DNA of 64,000 nucleotides from JBGPEQ01 sp050180895 (lineage in GTDB: Bacteria; Pseudomonadota; Alphaproteobacteria; Dongiales; Dongiaceae). Under the pieces are notes generated by a model. That model was given only the letters and a program-made list of their open reading frames with translations, made no database searches and was not told the origin of the DNA. The DNA is taken from the NCBI GenBank assembly GCA_050180895.1, contig JBFXDS010000006.1, forward strand, positions 124,001-188,000, read 5' to 3'. A program made the translations under genes and the position numbers. Below are positions 1 through 8,986 of the stretch, piece after piece. Position 1 is the first letter of the stretch; each line of letters begins with the position of its first letter.

Positions 1-190
1 TCTCCGCGGTCTCGCGGCAGCGCCGAAGCGGGCTGCTCATCCAGACGTACGGCACGACAGTCTCGGGCAAGCGCCAGCTCTCGACAACGGCGCGGCCATG
101 GCCGCTCAGCGGCAGATCTGTGCGACCCTGCAAACGATGCGTCGCGCTCCACGCCGTTGGCCCATGTCTGAGCAGCACAAGAGCGGACAT
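1..190 (-). CDS. Histidine phosphatase family protein (5' part; continues past the left edge)
   Basis: Translating the minus strand from the ATG at 190 gives 63 codons running to the window edge with no stop. The N-terminus has the phosphohistidine motif LLRHGPT (residues 6-12), then GRTDLPLSGHG and SSPLRRCRETA, all hallmarks of the phosphoglycerate-mutase/histidine-phosphatase superfamily. The ATG lies four bases after the stop of the upstream glycosyltransferase, so it is the last visible gene of the glycan operon. The family removes phosphate from small molecules, sugars or proteins through a phosphohistidine intermediate. The substrate cannot be read here; a role in recycling a sugar phosphate of the glycan pathway is a guess from context. 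Superfamily assignment is secure, substrate unknown. Confidence 0.82.
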   Translation of the reverse strand, partial: MSALVLLRHGPTAWSATHRLQGRTDLPLSGHGRAVVESWRLPETVVPYVWMSSPLRRCRETAE

Positions 191-194
191 GACG

Positions 195-1355
195 TCACTG
201 CAACCGGCGGCGGCGATTGGCGGCATCCAGGATCGTGCGATCCAGAATCTGCGCGGCGGCGCCGATATCGTGGTCCTGGGCGATCAGTTCCTTGGCTGTG
301 TCGCCCATCCGGCGGCGGCGCCCGGGATCGTCGAGCAAGGCAGCCACCGCGGTCGCAAAGCCGGCCGCGTCGCCGGGAGCCGTCAGCAGCCCCGTCCGAT
401 TGCCGGCGACGATCGTAGGGACGCCGCCGGATGCGCCGGCGACCACGGGCACGCCCGCCGCCTGGGCCTCCAGGAATGTCATGCCGTAGGCTTCGTTGAT
501 GGCGGGCCAGACCAGCAGGTCGGAGGCCGCATAGATGCTCGGCAGCTCCTCCGGCAGGCGGGCGCCGGCATAGTGGACGCGGCCCCGCCCCAGGCCGGCG
601 AAGGCCGCTTCGACAGCCGGACGCGCCGGTCCGTCGCCGGCGACGAGCAACTGCCAGGGCCGGTCGCGCAAGGCGCCCAGGGCCGATCCCAGGACCTGGT
701 AGGAGGCCAGCTTGTCGCCGTCCCGCATCATCGCGACAGTCAGAAGCCACGGCGCCGCCACATCCAACCCGAATCGCTGTGCGAGATCAGTCCGGAGTTC
801 CTCCCGGCGGTTGGCGGCCGCTGCGAAGTCCGCCCCATCGAGAAACGGTTTCAGCATGACCAGAATGGCGTTCGCGCGGGCGACGCCGGAGACGCCGGCC
901 ATGTCGTTGGGATTGAGGCTGATGATCGCATCGGCCCGCGCGATCGCCGCCGCCGTGCCCTGATGGCCGATGGCGAACGGGCCCGTGGCGCGTTTATTGG
1001 CATGCGAGGCCTCGGCGACGACATAGGGGATGTCGAGCGCATCGGCGACGGCCGGGCCGAGCCAGTCCGGCGCCTTGTAGTAGAGATGGTAGGTGAACCA
1101 TAGATCCGGTCGCTCGCTCTCCGCGCGGGCCTGGTACCGGCGGACAAGGCGGCTCGCCATGTGCCGGCCGAGATCGGCCAGCGCCTGCTGGCGCGCAGGA
1201 TCGCCGGCGCCGTCGCGGCAGCGGAACCGGCTGGCCAGCTCGACCCGATGGTTGGCGCGCGCCAGCGCAGCCATGAGCAGGCGCGCCATGCGCCGATCGC
1301 CCGACGGCACGGGATGCGTCGGCGGCTTGAGCGGAGCGTAGAAGGCTATGCGCAT
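195..1355 (-). CDS. Glycosyltransferase, GT4-like (GT-B fold)
   Basis: Predicted retaining GT-B glycosyltransferase of 386 residues moving a nucleotide-activated sugar onto a surface glycan. I start at the ATG at 1355 (MRIAFYAPLKPP), because the reading frame upstream is low-complexity Arg/Gly sequence lying inside the neighbouring gene. This start overlaps the end of the preceding gene (stop at 1346) by ten bases, consistent with translational coupling. The C-terminal half carries the donor-site signature around NEAYGMTFLEA (an E-x7-E motif) followed by AAGVPVVAGASGG. It is the third of three consecutive glycosyltransferase genes on this strand and is followed by a histidine phosphatase. Donor and acceptor sugars cannot be inferred. 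Confidence 0.85.
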   Translation of the reverse strand: MRIAFYAPLKPPTHPVPSGDRRMARLLMAALARANHRVELASRFRCRDGAGDPARQQALADLGRHMASRLVRRYQARAESERPDLWFTYHLYYKAPDWLGPAVADALDIPYVVAEASHANKRATGPFAIGHQGTAAAIARADAIISLNPNDMAGVSGVARANAILVMLKPFLDGADFAAAANRREELRTDLAQRFGLDVAAPWLLTVAMMRDGDKLASYQVLGSALGALRDRPWQLLVAGDGPARPAVEAAFAGLGRGRVHYAGARLPEELPSIYAASDLLVWPAINEAYGMTFLEAQAAGVPVVAGASGGVPTIVAGNRTGLLTAPGDAAGFATAVAALLDDPGRRRRMGDTAKELIAQDHDIGAAAQILDRTILDAANRRRRLQ

Positions 1356-2653
1356 GGCCGCAGGGCGTCCGGCGCGGCCGGATGTCCGAACCGTGCGGCC
1401 AGCGCCCCGACGCATGTCCGCAGGTCGAAACACCGGTGAATCCGCTCGAAGCCTGCCGCTGCTAATCCGGCCCGCCGGGCCGGATCGGCGATCAGCTGGC
1501 GCAGGGCGTCACTCAACGCAGGAGCATCGTCGGGCGGGACCAGCACGCCGGTCGCCGCGTGTTCGACGAGCTCGGGGATGGCCGAAATGCGGGTGGCGAT
1601 CACGGCCAGACGCTGGCTTTGCGCCTCCAGCAGCACGTTGGGCAACCCGTCTCGATCGCCGTCAGCCGCGATGCGGCTTGCGAGCACGAATAGATCCGCC
1701 GCCCGATAGTGCCGCAGCACGACCTCCTGCGGCTGCGCGCCCAGCCATTCGATGCGGTCGGCGATGCCCAGCCGCTGCGCCTGTCGCCGGAGCGCCGGCA
1801 GTTGCGGGCCGCCGCCGATATGGGTGAAGCGCCAGGCCAGCGCCTTCGGCAGGGCGGCCAGCGCATCGACGAGGATATCCAATCCCTTCTTCTCGACCGC
1901 CCGCCCGACCGACAGGATCGCCACGGGGTCCGCGGGATCGGCACCGTCGCGTCGTCGCATCGCGGCCGTAGATTCGGGCGCGCCGAAGCGATGGAAATCG
2001 AGCCCGTGATAGACGAGCGCGACGCGATCCGCCGCCGGCGCCAGCGCCGCGAGATGGTCGCGGCCGTGCATCGTGCAGGTCACCGCCCAGGCCGCGGCGG
2101 CGAGTTTCTCGCGCTTCTCCCATTCGGGCGTCGTCCAGATGTCCTTGGCGTGCGCCGAGCAGCTCCACGGCAGTCCCGACAGCAGGCTGGCATAGCGCGC
2201 CACCGAACCAGGCGTATGGATGAAATGGGCGTGGAGCCACGAGACGCCCGTCGGCAGTTCGTCGACCAGAACCAGGGCCTGGCCGAAACGGCGGACGCGG
2301 TTGGGCGTCGCGTCGCGGCGCAGGTCTTTGAGCCACGCGCGTCGGGCCGCGGCATAGCCCAGTCGGCGGCGGCCGCGCCACCAGCTGCGCAGGACGCGCC
2401 ACGGCTCCTGGTAGAGATATTCGGGCAGGTAGACGACCGGGGCGCGGATTTCACGATGGACCGGATGGACAGCGGGGTCGGTAGGGTGGCGCAGGGACGC
2501 GATGCGGATGTCGAGCCCCAGCGTTTCGAGCGCCCGGATCTCCTGCGCGATGAAGGTCTCGGAGAGACGCGGGTAGCCCTTGAGGATGAACAGGATGGCG
2601 TTGGGCACGGAATCCATCGGCGTGAGGTCGCGTATCGTTGCCGCCGGCATCAT
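1346..2653 (-). CDS. Glycosyltransferase, colanic-acid/exopolysaccharide type (GT4-like)
   Basis: A 435-residue GT-B glycosyltransferase. The N-terminal motif GYPRLSETFIAQEI is typical of WcaL/AmsK-like exopolysaccharide glycosyltransferases. The C-terminal nucleotide-sugar domain contains LSVGRAVEKKGLDILVDAL and DGLPNVLLEAQ, the usual E-x7-E-like donor site, then TGVLVPPDDAPAL. The start is uncertain: ATG at 2653 or in-frame ATG at 2617, neither with a clear ribosome-binding site. It lies 56 bases after the COG4671-type gene and overlaps the next glycosyltransferase, so the three probably form one operon for a capsule or exopolysaccharide chain. Specificity is unknown. Confidence 0.86.
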   Translation of the reverse strand: MMPAATIRDLTPMDSVPNAILFILKGYPRLSETFIAQEIRALETLGLDIRIASLRHPTDPAVHPVHREIRAPVVYLPEYLYQEPWRVLRSWWRGRRRLGYAAARRAWLKDLRRDATPNRVRRFGQALVLVDELPTGVSWLHAHFIHTPGSVARYASLLSGLPWSCSAHAKDIWTTPEWEKREKLAAAAWAVTCTMHGRDHLAALAPAADRVALVYHGLDFHRFGAPESTAAMRRRDGADPADPVAILSVGRAVEKKGLDILVDALAALPKALAWRFTHIGGGPQLPALRRQAQRLGIADRIEWLGAQPQEVVLRHYRAADLFVLASRIAADGDRDGLPNVLLEAQSQRLAVIATRISAIPELVEHAATGVLVPPDDAPALSDALRQLIADPARRAGLAAAGFERIHRCFDLRTCVGALAARFGHPAAPDALRPCA

Positions 2654-2709
2654 GGCGGATCGGCGCTTGCCGCGTCGAGCCGTGCGTGGTTCGCGGCGCC
2701 CGGCTTTGC

Positions 2710-3948
2710 TTATGGCGACCGGCCGGCGGTCAGGCTGAGTCGTTCCTGGCGGCCGTGCGCCAGCCAGCGGTCCGCCAGCCGGAAGACGTTCCGCTGGCCG
2801 TCGAGCAGGCCGGGGACGACAACCTGGGACGGCAGCTTCTGTTGCGGCAACTGGCGCAGGGCGGTCGCCATCACCCGCGGGTCGTGCCGGTCGTCATCGG
2901 TGAGCACGCTGACCAGCCCCAGCTCCTGGGCGCGGACCGCCCGAATATACTGCTCCATCCGTGGGACGGTCCGCGGAACGATCACCGCCCGCTTGTCGAA
3001 GGACAGGATTTCGCAGAACGTGTTGTAGCCGCCCATGGCCACGACGCCGATCGCCCGCGCCATCAGGCTTTCGAGCTGGGCGTCGAAGGTGATGGCCTCC
3101 ACCCGCTTGAGTCGGCTGGCGCGGAGAAGAAACTCCGCCTGCCGATCCGAATGCATGAAGGGTCCCAGCACCAGCAGGGCCGGGTAAGGCAGGCCGGTAT
3201 CGGTTTCGTATGCGCGCAGGACCCAGTCGATGATCGCCTCGCCGTCGCCGCCGCCGCCCGTGGTGACCAGGATGAAAGGCTCGGAGATCTTGGACAGCGG
3301 TGTCGGCGCCGTCGGCTTGGTCGGCAGGCTGCGTTGCAGGTAGCCGGTGTAGGTCATCTTCTGGCGGACGGAGCGCGGCAGGTTGATGCCGGTCAGCGGA
3401 TCGCAGATCTGCGGCAGGCCGTAGACCCAGATGTCGTCATAGAGATCGCGCAGCGCCGGCAGCACGTTCTTGCGCTCCCATTCCGGCGCCAGCAGTCCCG
3501 GCTCGTCCATGACGTCGCGCAGCCCGAGGATGAGCGGCACGCCGCGGTCCTTCAGCATCTCCAGCGTGTTCTTGACCTCGCCGCGCAGGCCCAGCGGCTC
3601 CTTGTCGACGATGAACAGGTCGGGATCGAAGATGTCGGCCGTGTGGTGAATGACCGATTGGCGCATCGCCAACGTTTCCTCGATGTCGATCAGCAGGCTC
3701 AGCGAGGTGTAGCCGCCGTTGCGCAGCTTGATGACGCCGGGAATGCGAACGAAATCCACGCGGGCGCGGAAGTCGAAACTGCCGATGATCGGCGATCCCG
3801 TGAGGATCAGGGCCGACAGATCCTTGTTGTGCTCGACCAGCGCGTGCGCGATGGCGCGGCATCGCCTCAGATGCCCGAGGCCGAACGTATCGTGGCTGTA
3901 AATCAGCACTCGCGAATTGCTGCGAGCACCCGGTTGGCGCCTGGGCAT
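2710..3948 (-). CDS. Predicted glycosyltransferase, COG4671/MurG-like
   Basis: A 412-residue protein. The ATG at 3948 (MPRRQPG) is preferred because it is followed directly by the conserved RVLIYSHDTFGLGHLRRC segment of COG4671 predicted glycosyltransferases. The in-frame extension upstream is unlike any protein, and a purine-rich AGGGGCG lies just before the ATG. The second half has LVTTGGGGDGE and GVVAMGGYNTFCEILSFDK, the glycine-rich UDP-binding features of MurG/GT28-like enzymes, followed by VIVPRTVPRMEQ. It is the first gene of the minus-strand glycan operon and diverges from the ABC-like gene at 4311. It probably transfers a sugar from a UDP donor; the acceptor is unknown. Confidence 0.82.
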   Translation of the reverse strand: MPRRQPGARSNSRVLIYSHDTFGLGHLRRCRAIAHALVEHNKDLSALILTGSPIIGSFDFRARVDFVRIPGVIKLRNGGYTSLSLLIDIEETLAMRQSVIHHTADIFDPDLFIVDKEPLGLRGEVKNTLEMLKDRGVPLILGLRDVMDEPGLLAPEWERKNVLPALRDLYDDIWVYGLPQICDPLTGINLPRSVRQKMTYTGYLQRSLPTKPTAPTPLSKISEPFILVTTGGGGDGEAIIDWVLRAYETDTGLPYPALLVLGPFMHSDRQAEFLLRASRLKRVEAITFDAQLESLMARAIGVVAMGGYNTFCEILSFDKRAVIVPRTVPRMEQYIRAVRAQELGLVSVLTDDDRHDPRVMATALRQLPQQKLPSQVVVPGLLDGQRNVFRLADRWLAHGRQERLSLTAGRSP

Positions 3949-4310
3949 CACGCGCCCCCTACGACGACAATGAATGAATTCCCCTGAGGAACTATGCCAT
4001 ATGCCCCGGAAACTCGAAAAGCGTGTTTCGCGGCAGTCCGGTCGGGTAGTCCGGCCCTGTTCCGATGGAGACGTTTGCCGAACATCAGGGCGGTGGGCGC
4101 GGCTCGAGAACACAAAACGCCCCTGTTTATAAGGGGTTGATCCGAGGTCGTCTGTCGCACGAAGGCGCGAAAGGCCATCGCGTGGCCCGCCTCGCAATGC
4201 GACCGGCGGGCCTGGATGGGGCGGGTTTGCCGCCATGGCGAACTTACAGTATCGTGACGGCGTGGCGCCGATGCGGCGCCTGCGAGCCCGCGTCGGGGCG
4301 TGCGATCCGC
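3949..4310. other. Divergent intergenic region between glycan operon and ABC-like operon
   Basis: About 360 bases without a convincing gene. It must hold the promoters of both flanking operons. The least GC-rich stretch, around 4110-4140, contains a small CCCCT/AGGGG hairpin enclosing a TTTATA-like element, a candidate core promoter. I see no clear operator. In-frame extensions of both neighbours into this region look non-coding. Confidence 0.5.
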
Positions 4311-7034
4311 ATGGAATCCAATCTTTTCAAATATATACTGCGGCACAGCTGGCGCGATCAGCTGGTCATCGTGGCGCTGGTCCTGATTTCCCAGGTTCCC
4401 TACTTCCTGTCGCTCGACTTGCCGAAGACGATCGTCAACGGCCCCATCCAAGGCGACGGATTCGACTCCGCGGACGCGACCGCCCGCTTTCTGGCGGTCC
4501 GGATCGAATTGCCGGAGTTCCTGCGCTTTCTCGACCGCGACGGAGTCCTCGATGTCTTCGCCGGCTTCGAGATGGAGCGCATCCCCTATCTCATCGCGCT
4601 CAGCCTGACGTTCCTCCTGCTCGTGCTGATCAACGGCGGCTTCAAGCTCCAGATCAACACCATGAAGGGGCGGCTCGGCGAACGCATGTTGCGCCGGCTG
4701 CGCTACGAGCTTTTCGATCGCGTGCTCAGGTTTCCGCTGCTGCACTTCCGCAAGGTGAAGCAGGCCGAAATCGCCACCATGATCAAGGACGAGGTGGAGC
4801 CGTTGGGCGGCTTCATCGGCGATGCCTATGTCCAGCCCGCCTTTCTCGGCGGCCAGGCGATCACCGCGCTGACGTTCATCCTGATGCAGAGCGTCTATCT
4901 CGGCATCGTGACGGTGGCCGTCCTGCTCCTGCAGCTCGCCGTCATCCCGCCGTTGCGGCGGCCGGTGCTGCGGCTCGGCAAGGAACGACAACTGACGGCC
5001 CGTCAGCTGGCGGGCCGCATCGCGGAGTGCGTCGACGGTGCCGCCGTCATCCGCGTCCACGACACCTCCAATTTCGAACGCGCGGACGTCGTCGATCGTC
5101 TGGGGAACATCTTCGGCATCCGCTTCCGGCTCTATCAATTGAAGTTCGCCGTGAAGTTCCTCAACAATCTGCTCGCGCAGCTGACGCCGTTCCTGTTCTA
5201 TCTCGTGGGCGGCTACTTGGCGATCACCGGTCGTCTGGACGTCGGCGGCCTTGTCGCCGTCATCGCCGCCTACAAGGATCTGCCTGGACCGATCAAGGAG
5301 CTGCTGGATTGGTATCAGCAGCTCCAGGACGTGCAGATCAAATATGAACAGGTCGTCGAGCAATTCCAGCCCGACGGCATGTTGTCGTCGGACGCCCAGG
5401 ATATGACGGCGGATACCACGCAGCCGTTGGCCGGCACCCTGAAGGCCGTCAACCTCGTGGTCTTCGACGATGGCGATCGCAAGCTTCTGGACGGCGTGAG
5501 CTTCTCGGCGCAGACGACCGAGCATATCGCCATCGCCGGCGAAGGCCGCGACATGCTGGCGCTGGTCATGGCGGGGCTGGTCAAGCCGTCGGGCGGGTCG
5601 ATCGCCGTCGGCGATCGGGACATCGCGTTGCTCCCGGAGGCGGTCACCGGCCGGCGAATCTCCTACGTCGGCTCGGATTCATATCTCTTTCCCGTCAGCG
5701 TCCGCGATAACCTGATCTATGGGCTCAAGCACCGGCCGCTGCACGAGGCGCCGTCCGCGGACGACGACGACGGTCGAAAGCGCCGCTGGGCCATCATGGA
5801 GGCGCAGCGGGCGGGCAACCCGGTCCTGGATCCCGCGGCCGACTGGATCGACTACGCCGCGGCGGGCGTTGCCGGCCCGCAAGAGCTTCTTCCGCGCGTG
5901 CTCGACATCGTCGCGACCGTCGATCTCGACGACGATCTCTATCAGTTCGGCCTGCGCGGAACGATCGACCCGAACCTCCGGCCGCATCTGGCCGCCGACA
6001 TCTTGAAGGCGCGCCAGGCGCTGCGGGGGCGGTTGGCGGAGCCGGCGTTGGCGGCCCTCGTCGAGCCGTTCGACCGTGGCCGGTACAACAACAACATGTC
6101 GGTCGCCGAGAACCTGCTGTTCGGCACGCCCGTCGGCGATCAGCTCAAGCTGACCCAGATTCCCGGCAACGACTACGTCAAGGCGACGCTCGATCGCGCC
6201 GGCGTGGCGGACGCGCTGCTCACAATGGGGCGCCGCATCGCGGAGACGATGGTCGAGTTGTTTGCCGACCTGCCGCCGGGACATCCCTTCTTCGAGCAGT
6301 TCTCCTTCATCGACGCGGATGATCTGCCCGAGTTCCGTGCTCTCCTCGGCCGCATCGAGAAGACGGCCGTGACGGCCCTCGGCCGCGAGGACCGGGCGAA
6401 GCTGATCGCCCTCTCCTTGCCCTATGTCGAGGCGCGCCATCGTCTCGATCTCATCGATGAGTCGATGGAAGCAAAGCTGCTGGCGGCGCGTCACGCCTTT
6501 GCCGAGAACCTGCCGGCCGAGCTGATCGGCGCCGTCGAGTTCTATGACGAGGAGCGGTACAACGCCGCGTCCACCCTGCAGGACAATGTCTTGTTCGGAC
6601 GCCTTGTCCACGGCCAAGCGCAGGCGGCGGAGCGGATCGGCCGCCTGATCGCGGAGGTGCTCAACAGTCTCGGCCTGCGCCGCGCGGTCCTGGAGGTCGG
6701 CCTCGACTATCAGGTCGGGATCGCCGGCAAGAGGCTGAGCGCCGCGCAGCGACAGAAGATCGATCTGGCGCGCGCGCTCGTCAAGCGACCGGACATCCTG
6801 ATCCTGAACGAGGCAACCGCCTTGCTCGACGCCGCGGCCCAGACCAGGGTCATGGAAAACATCCTCGCGGCGCGTCGCGGGCAGAGCGTAGTATGGATGC
6901 TGCATCGACCCAGTCTGGCCCGCAGCTTCGATCGCGTTCTGGTGATGCGGGCCGGCCGGATCGTCGAGCAAGGCCCGGCCGCGGAGCTGACCCGGCCGGG
7001 GACCGCTCTTCATGACCTCATGGCGGCAGAATAG
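4311..7034 (+). CDS. ABC-exporter-like protein with degenerate, expanded nucleotide-binding region
   Basis: 907 residues from the ATG at 4311 (MESNLFKYIL); the 82 codons upstream in frame look non-coding. Residues 1-345 are an exporter-type transmembrane domain. The rest resembles one ABC ATPase pulled apart. A Walker A position at 408-418 (IAGEGRDMLAL) lacks the GKS/T. The signature is LSAAQ (809-813) rather than LSGGQ. Walker B is ILILNE (829-834), with Asp to Asn but the catalytic Glu kept. The H-loop His865 is present. About 390 residues separate Walker A from the signature and contain three repeats of a Q-loop-side motif: SVRDNLIYG (463-471), SVAENLLFG (597-605) and TLQDNVLFG (755-763). 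ATP hydrolysis is doubtful. Substrate unknown. Followed by a cNMP-binding protein and a methyltransferase. Confidence 0.75.
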   Translation: MESNLFKYILRHSWRDQLVIVALVLISQVPYFLSLDLPKTIVNGPIQGDGFDSADATARFLAVRIELPEFLRFLDRDGVLDVFAGFEMERIPYLIALSLTFLLLVLINGGFKLQINTMKGRLGERMLRRLRYELFDRVLRFPLLHFRKVKQAEIATMIKDEVEPLGGFIGDAYVQPAFLGGQAITALTFILMQSVYLGIVTVAVLLLQLAVIPPLRRPVLRLGKERQLTARQLAGRIAECVDGAAVIRVHDTSNFERADVVDRLGNIFGIRFRLYQLKFAVKFLNNLLAQLTPFLFYLVGGYLAITGRLDVGGLVAVIAAYKDLPGPIKELLDWYQQLQDVQIKYEQVVEQFQPDGMLSSDAQDMTADTTQPLAGTLKAVNLVVFDDGDRKLLDGVSFSAQTTEHIAIAGEGRDMLALVMAGLVKPSGGSIAVGDRDIALLPEAVTGRRISYVGSDSYLFPVSVRDNLIYGLKHRPLHEAPSADDDDGRKRRWAIMEAQRAGNPVLDPAADWIDYAAAGVAGPQELLPRVLDIVATVDLDDDLYQFGLRGTIDPNLRPHLAADILKARQALRGRLAEPALAALVEPFDRGRYNNNMSVAENLLFGTPVGDQLKLTQIPGNDYVKATLDRAGVADALLTMGRRIAETMVELFADLPPGHPFFEQFSFIDADDLPEFRALLGRIEKTAVTALGREDRAKLIALSLPYVEARHRLDLIDESMEAKLLAARHAFAENLPAELIGAVEFYDEERYNAASTLQDNVLFGRLVHGQAQAAERIGRLIAEVLNSLGLRRAVLEVGLDYQVGIAGKRLSAAQRQKIDLARALVKRPDILILNEATALLDAAAQTRVMENILAARRGQSVVWMLHRPSLARSFDRVLVMRAGRIVEQGPAAELTRPGTALHDLMAAE

Positions 7035-7057
7035 CGAACGCAGGAAGGAGAGCGAAC

Positions 7058-7513
7058 GTGAGCATCAACGACGACGTGGAACTGCTCCGTCGGATCCCGA
7101 TGTTTGCCAAGGTCGAGGCGGCCAAGCTGAAGCTGCTCGCCTTCACCAGCGAGCGCGTCACCTACGACGCCGGGCAGGAGCTGTTCCACCAGGGCGATAT
7201 GGCCGATGCCGCTTATATCATCGTCGATGGCGACGTCGAAGTGCTCGTCGATACGCCCCGAGGCCCGCTCGCCGTTGCCACGCTGGGACGGAACGAATTC
7301 GTCGGCGATATCGGCGTCCTGTGCGACATTCCCCGCACGGCCACGGTGAAGGCCGCGACGCGCGTCACGACGCTGAAGATATCGAAGGATCTGTTCTTCC
7401 GGATGGTCACCGATTTTCCGGCGATGGGGGTCGAGGTCATGCGGGTCCTCGCCCACCGCCTGGAACAGACCACCGCGCAGCTGCGGGAGGCGCGGCTGCG
7501 CGCCGGTCAGTAG
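7058..7513 (+). CDS. Stand-alone cyclic-nucleotide-binding domain protein
   Basis: A 151-residue protein made almost entirely of one CRP/PKA-type cNMP-binding beta-roll. It shows VTYDAGQELFHQGD early and the phosphate-binding cassette as FVGDIGVLCDIPRTATVKA, with the conserved Arg. There is no helix-turn-helix, so it is not a transcription factor of CRP type. The start is GTG at 7058, supported by AGGAAGGAG at 7042-7050. It begins 23 bases after the ABC-like gene and is probably co-transcribed, which suggests it senses a nucleotide and acts on that membrane protein; this is inference. Ligand binding is plausible but cannot be shown from sequence. Confidence 0.85.
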   Translation: MSINDDVELLRRIPMFAKVEAAKLKLLAFTSERVTYDAGQELFHQGDMADAAYIIVDGDVEVLVDTPRGPLAVATLGRNEFVGDIGVLCDIPRTATVKAATRVTTLKISKDLFFRMVTDFPAMGVEVMRVLAHRLEQTTAQLREARLRAGQ

Positions 7514-7544
7514 GCCGGCCATCGTTTTTCGCGTACCCGCCGCC

Positions 7545-8036
7545 GTGAGCCGCCTCGACAGCTTCATCCGCCGCCTGCAGGCGCAGCGCGCCTGCCTCGA
7601 TCACGCCGCGGCGCTGGTCGCCGATCTGTCCGGTCCCGTCCTCGAGCTCGGGCTGGGCAACGGCCGCACCTACGATCACCTGCGCGAGCGCCTGCCCGGC
7701 CGCGATATCTATGTCTGCGATCGTCAGGTCGCGGCTCACCCGGATTGCATCCCGCCCGAACGGTTTTTGATCCTCGGAGACGTTCGAGAGACGCTGCCGC
7801 GTCTGGCGATCCGGGTCGGGAACACGGTTGCCCTCGTGCATGCCGACCTCGGCTCCGGCGACGCGGCGGCGAGCCGGCGTCAGGCGGAAGATCTCGCGCC
7901 GATCGTCGCCGGCTTGCTGCGGCCGAGCGGCATCGTCGTGAGCGACCAGCCGCTGCCCGCGCCGCGGCTCCGCCCGCTCGATCTTCCGGCCGGCGTCAAG
8001 CCGGGCCGCTACTTCCTCTACCGCGCGGAGAGCTGA
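7545..8036 (+). CDS. Small class I SAM-dependent methyltransferase
   Basis: A 163-residue protein starting at GTG 7545 (MSRLDSFIRRL). It contains the SAM-binding motif I as VLELGLGNGRTYDHL (about residues 32-46), an acidic residue after the second strand (YVCD), and motif IV-like LVHADLGSGD. The domain is compact, lacking obvious substrate-binding additions. It follows the cNMP-binding gene by 31 bases in the same direction and likely closes the three-gene operon. The methyl acceptor is unknown. The fold assignment is good, specificity is not inferable. Confidence 0.8.
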   Translation: MSRLDSFIRRLQAQRACLDHAAALVADLSGPVLELGLGNGRTYDHLRERLPGRDIYVCDRQVAAHPDCIPPERFLILGDVRETLPRLAIRVGNTVALVHADLGSGDAAASRRQAEDLAPIVAGLLRPSGIVVSDQPLPAPRLRPLDLPAGVKPGRYFLYRAES

Positions 8037-8060
8037 CGCACAGCGTCTCAAAATTTCGGT

Positions 8061-8086
8061 GTCATCCCGGCTTTCGCCGGGATGAC
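8061..8086. repeat. Perfect inverted repeat (REP-like or bidirectional terminator)
   Basis: Eleven-base arms GTCATCCCGGC and GCCGGGATGAC flank a four-base TTTC loop. It sits between convergent genes (methyltransferase and xth). Palindromes of this CCCGG-TTTCG-CCGGG type are commonly dispersed in alphaproteobacterial genomes; here it can act as a bidirectional transcription terminator, though the flanking T/A runs are short. Confidence 0.75.
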
Positions 8087-8130
8087 AAATACGGTTGGCT
8101 CCAGAGTGGCACTATTGCCCTGAGCGATTC

Positions 8131-8925
8131 TCACGCGAAATCCACGATCACAGGCACATGGTCGGATGGCAGCGCCCAGCCGCGCGCCTCGCGCAGGACT
8201 CGAACCTTCGCCAGCGAACTCGCGAGCGGCGGCGTGACCCAGACGTGGTCCAGGCGTCGGCCGCGGTCCGATGCCGACCAGTCTCGCGCCCGATAGCTCC
8301 ACCAACTGAAGAGCTTCTGATCTGACGGAACGAAGTGGCGCACCGCATCCACCCAGGCCCGGGTCGCCTGGAGCCTTTCGAACCGGGCGACCTCCACCGG
8401 CGTGTGGCTGACGACCCTAAGCAGCTGCTTGTGCGACCACACGTCGGTCTCGAGCGGCGCGACATTGAGGTCGCCGACCAGGATGGATCGGCGGCCGTTG
8501 ACGCCGTCGCTGCGGAACCATTCCGTCAGTTCGTCGAGAAAGCGCAGCTTGTGCGCGAACTTCTCGTTCACGTCGGGGTCGGGGATATCGCCGCCAGCCG
8601 GAACATAGACGTTGTGCAGTTCGATGTTGCCCGGCAGCGTCGCCACGACATGGCGGCAGTCGTTGCGTTCGCACCACGACTTCGACGTTGCGTCCGCGAG
8701 CGGCAGCCGCGACAGGATGGCGACGCCGTTGTACGACTTCATGCCGTGCAGCAGCGCGTGCTTGTATCCCAACGCGGCCAGCGGTGCACGCGGGAAGCTG
8801 TCGTCCACGACCTTGGTTTCCTGGAGGCAGAGCAGATCGGGATCGAACGTCGCCACCAGCCGATCGAGCGACGCCATGCGCAGCCGCACCGAGTTGACGT
8901 TCCAGGACAGGAGGCGAAGAGCCAT
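8131..8925 (-). CDS. xth: Exodeoxyribonuclease III
   Basis: 264 residues from ATG 8925. The protein opens with MALRLLSWNVNSVRLR, the canonical ExoIII/AP-endonuclease start, so 19 extra upstream codons are discarded. Catalytic and metal-binding features are present: Glu36 in LCLQETKV, the VGDLNVAP motif, and the C-terminal SDHVPVIVDF with the catalytic His. The enzyme cleaves at abasic sites and removes 3' blocking groups in base-excision repair. It is transcribed away from an unusual small-ORF/terminator element ending about 60 bases upstream. Length and motifs match the family. Confidence 0.95.
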   Translation of the reverse strand: MALRLLSWNVNSVRLRMASLDRLVATFDPDLLCLQETKVVDDSFPRAPLAALGYKHALLHGMKSYNGVAILSRLPLADATSKSWCERNDCRHVVATLPGNIELHNVYVPAGGDIPDPDVNEKFAHKLRFLDELTEWFRSDGVNGRRSILVGDLNVAPLETDVWSHKQLLRVVSHTPVEVARFERLQATRAWVDAVRHFVPSDQKLFSWWSYRARDWSASDRGRRLDHVWVTPPLASSLAKVRVLREARGWALPSDHVPVIVDFA

Positions 8926-8986
8926 CGGAGTTGCACCAGAAATGCGACGCGCGAGACAAGCCTCGCATAAGCCGCCGCACAAAAGC

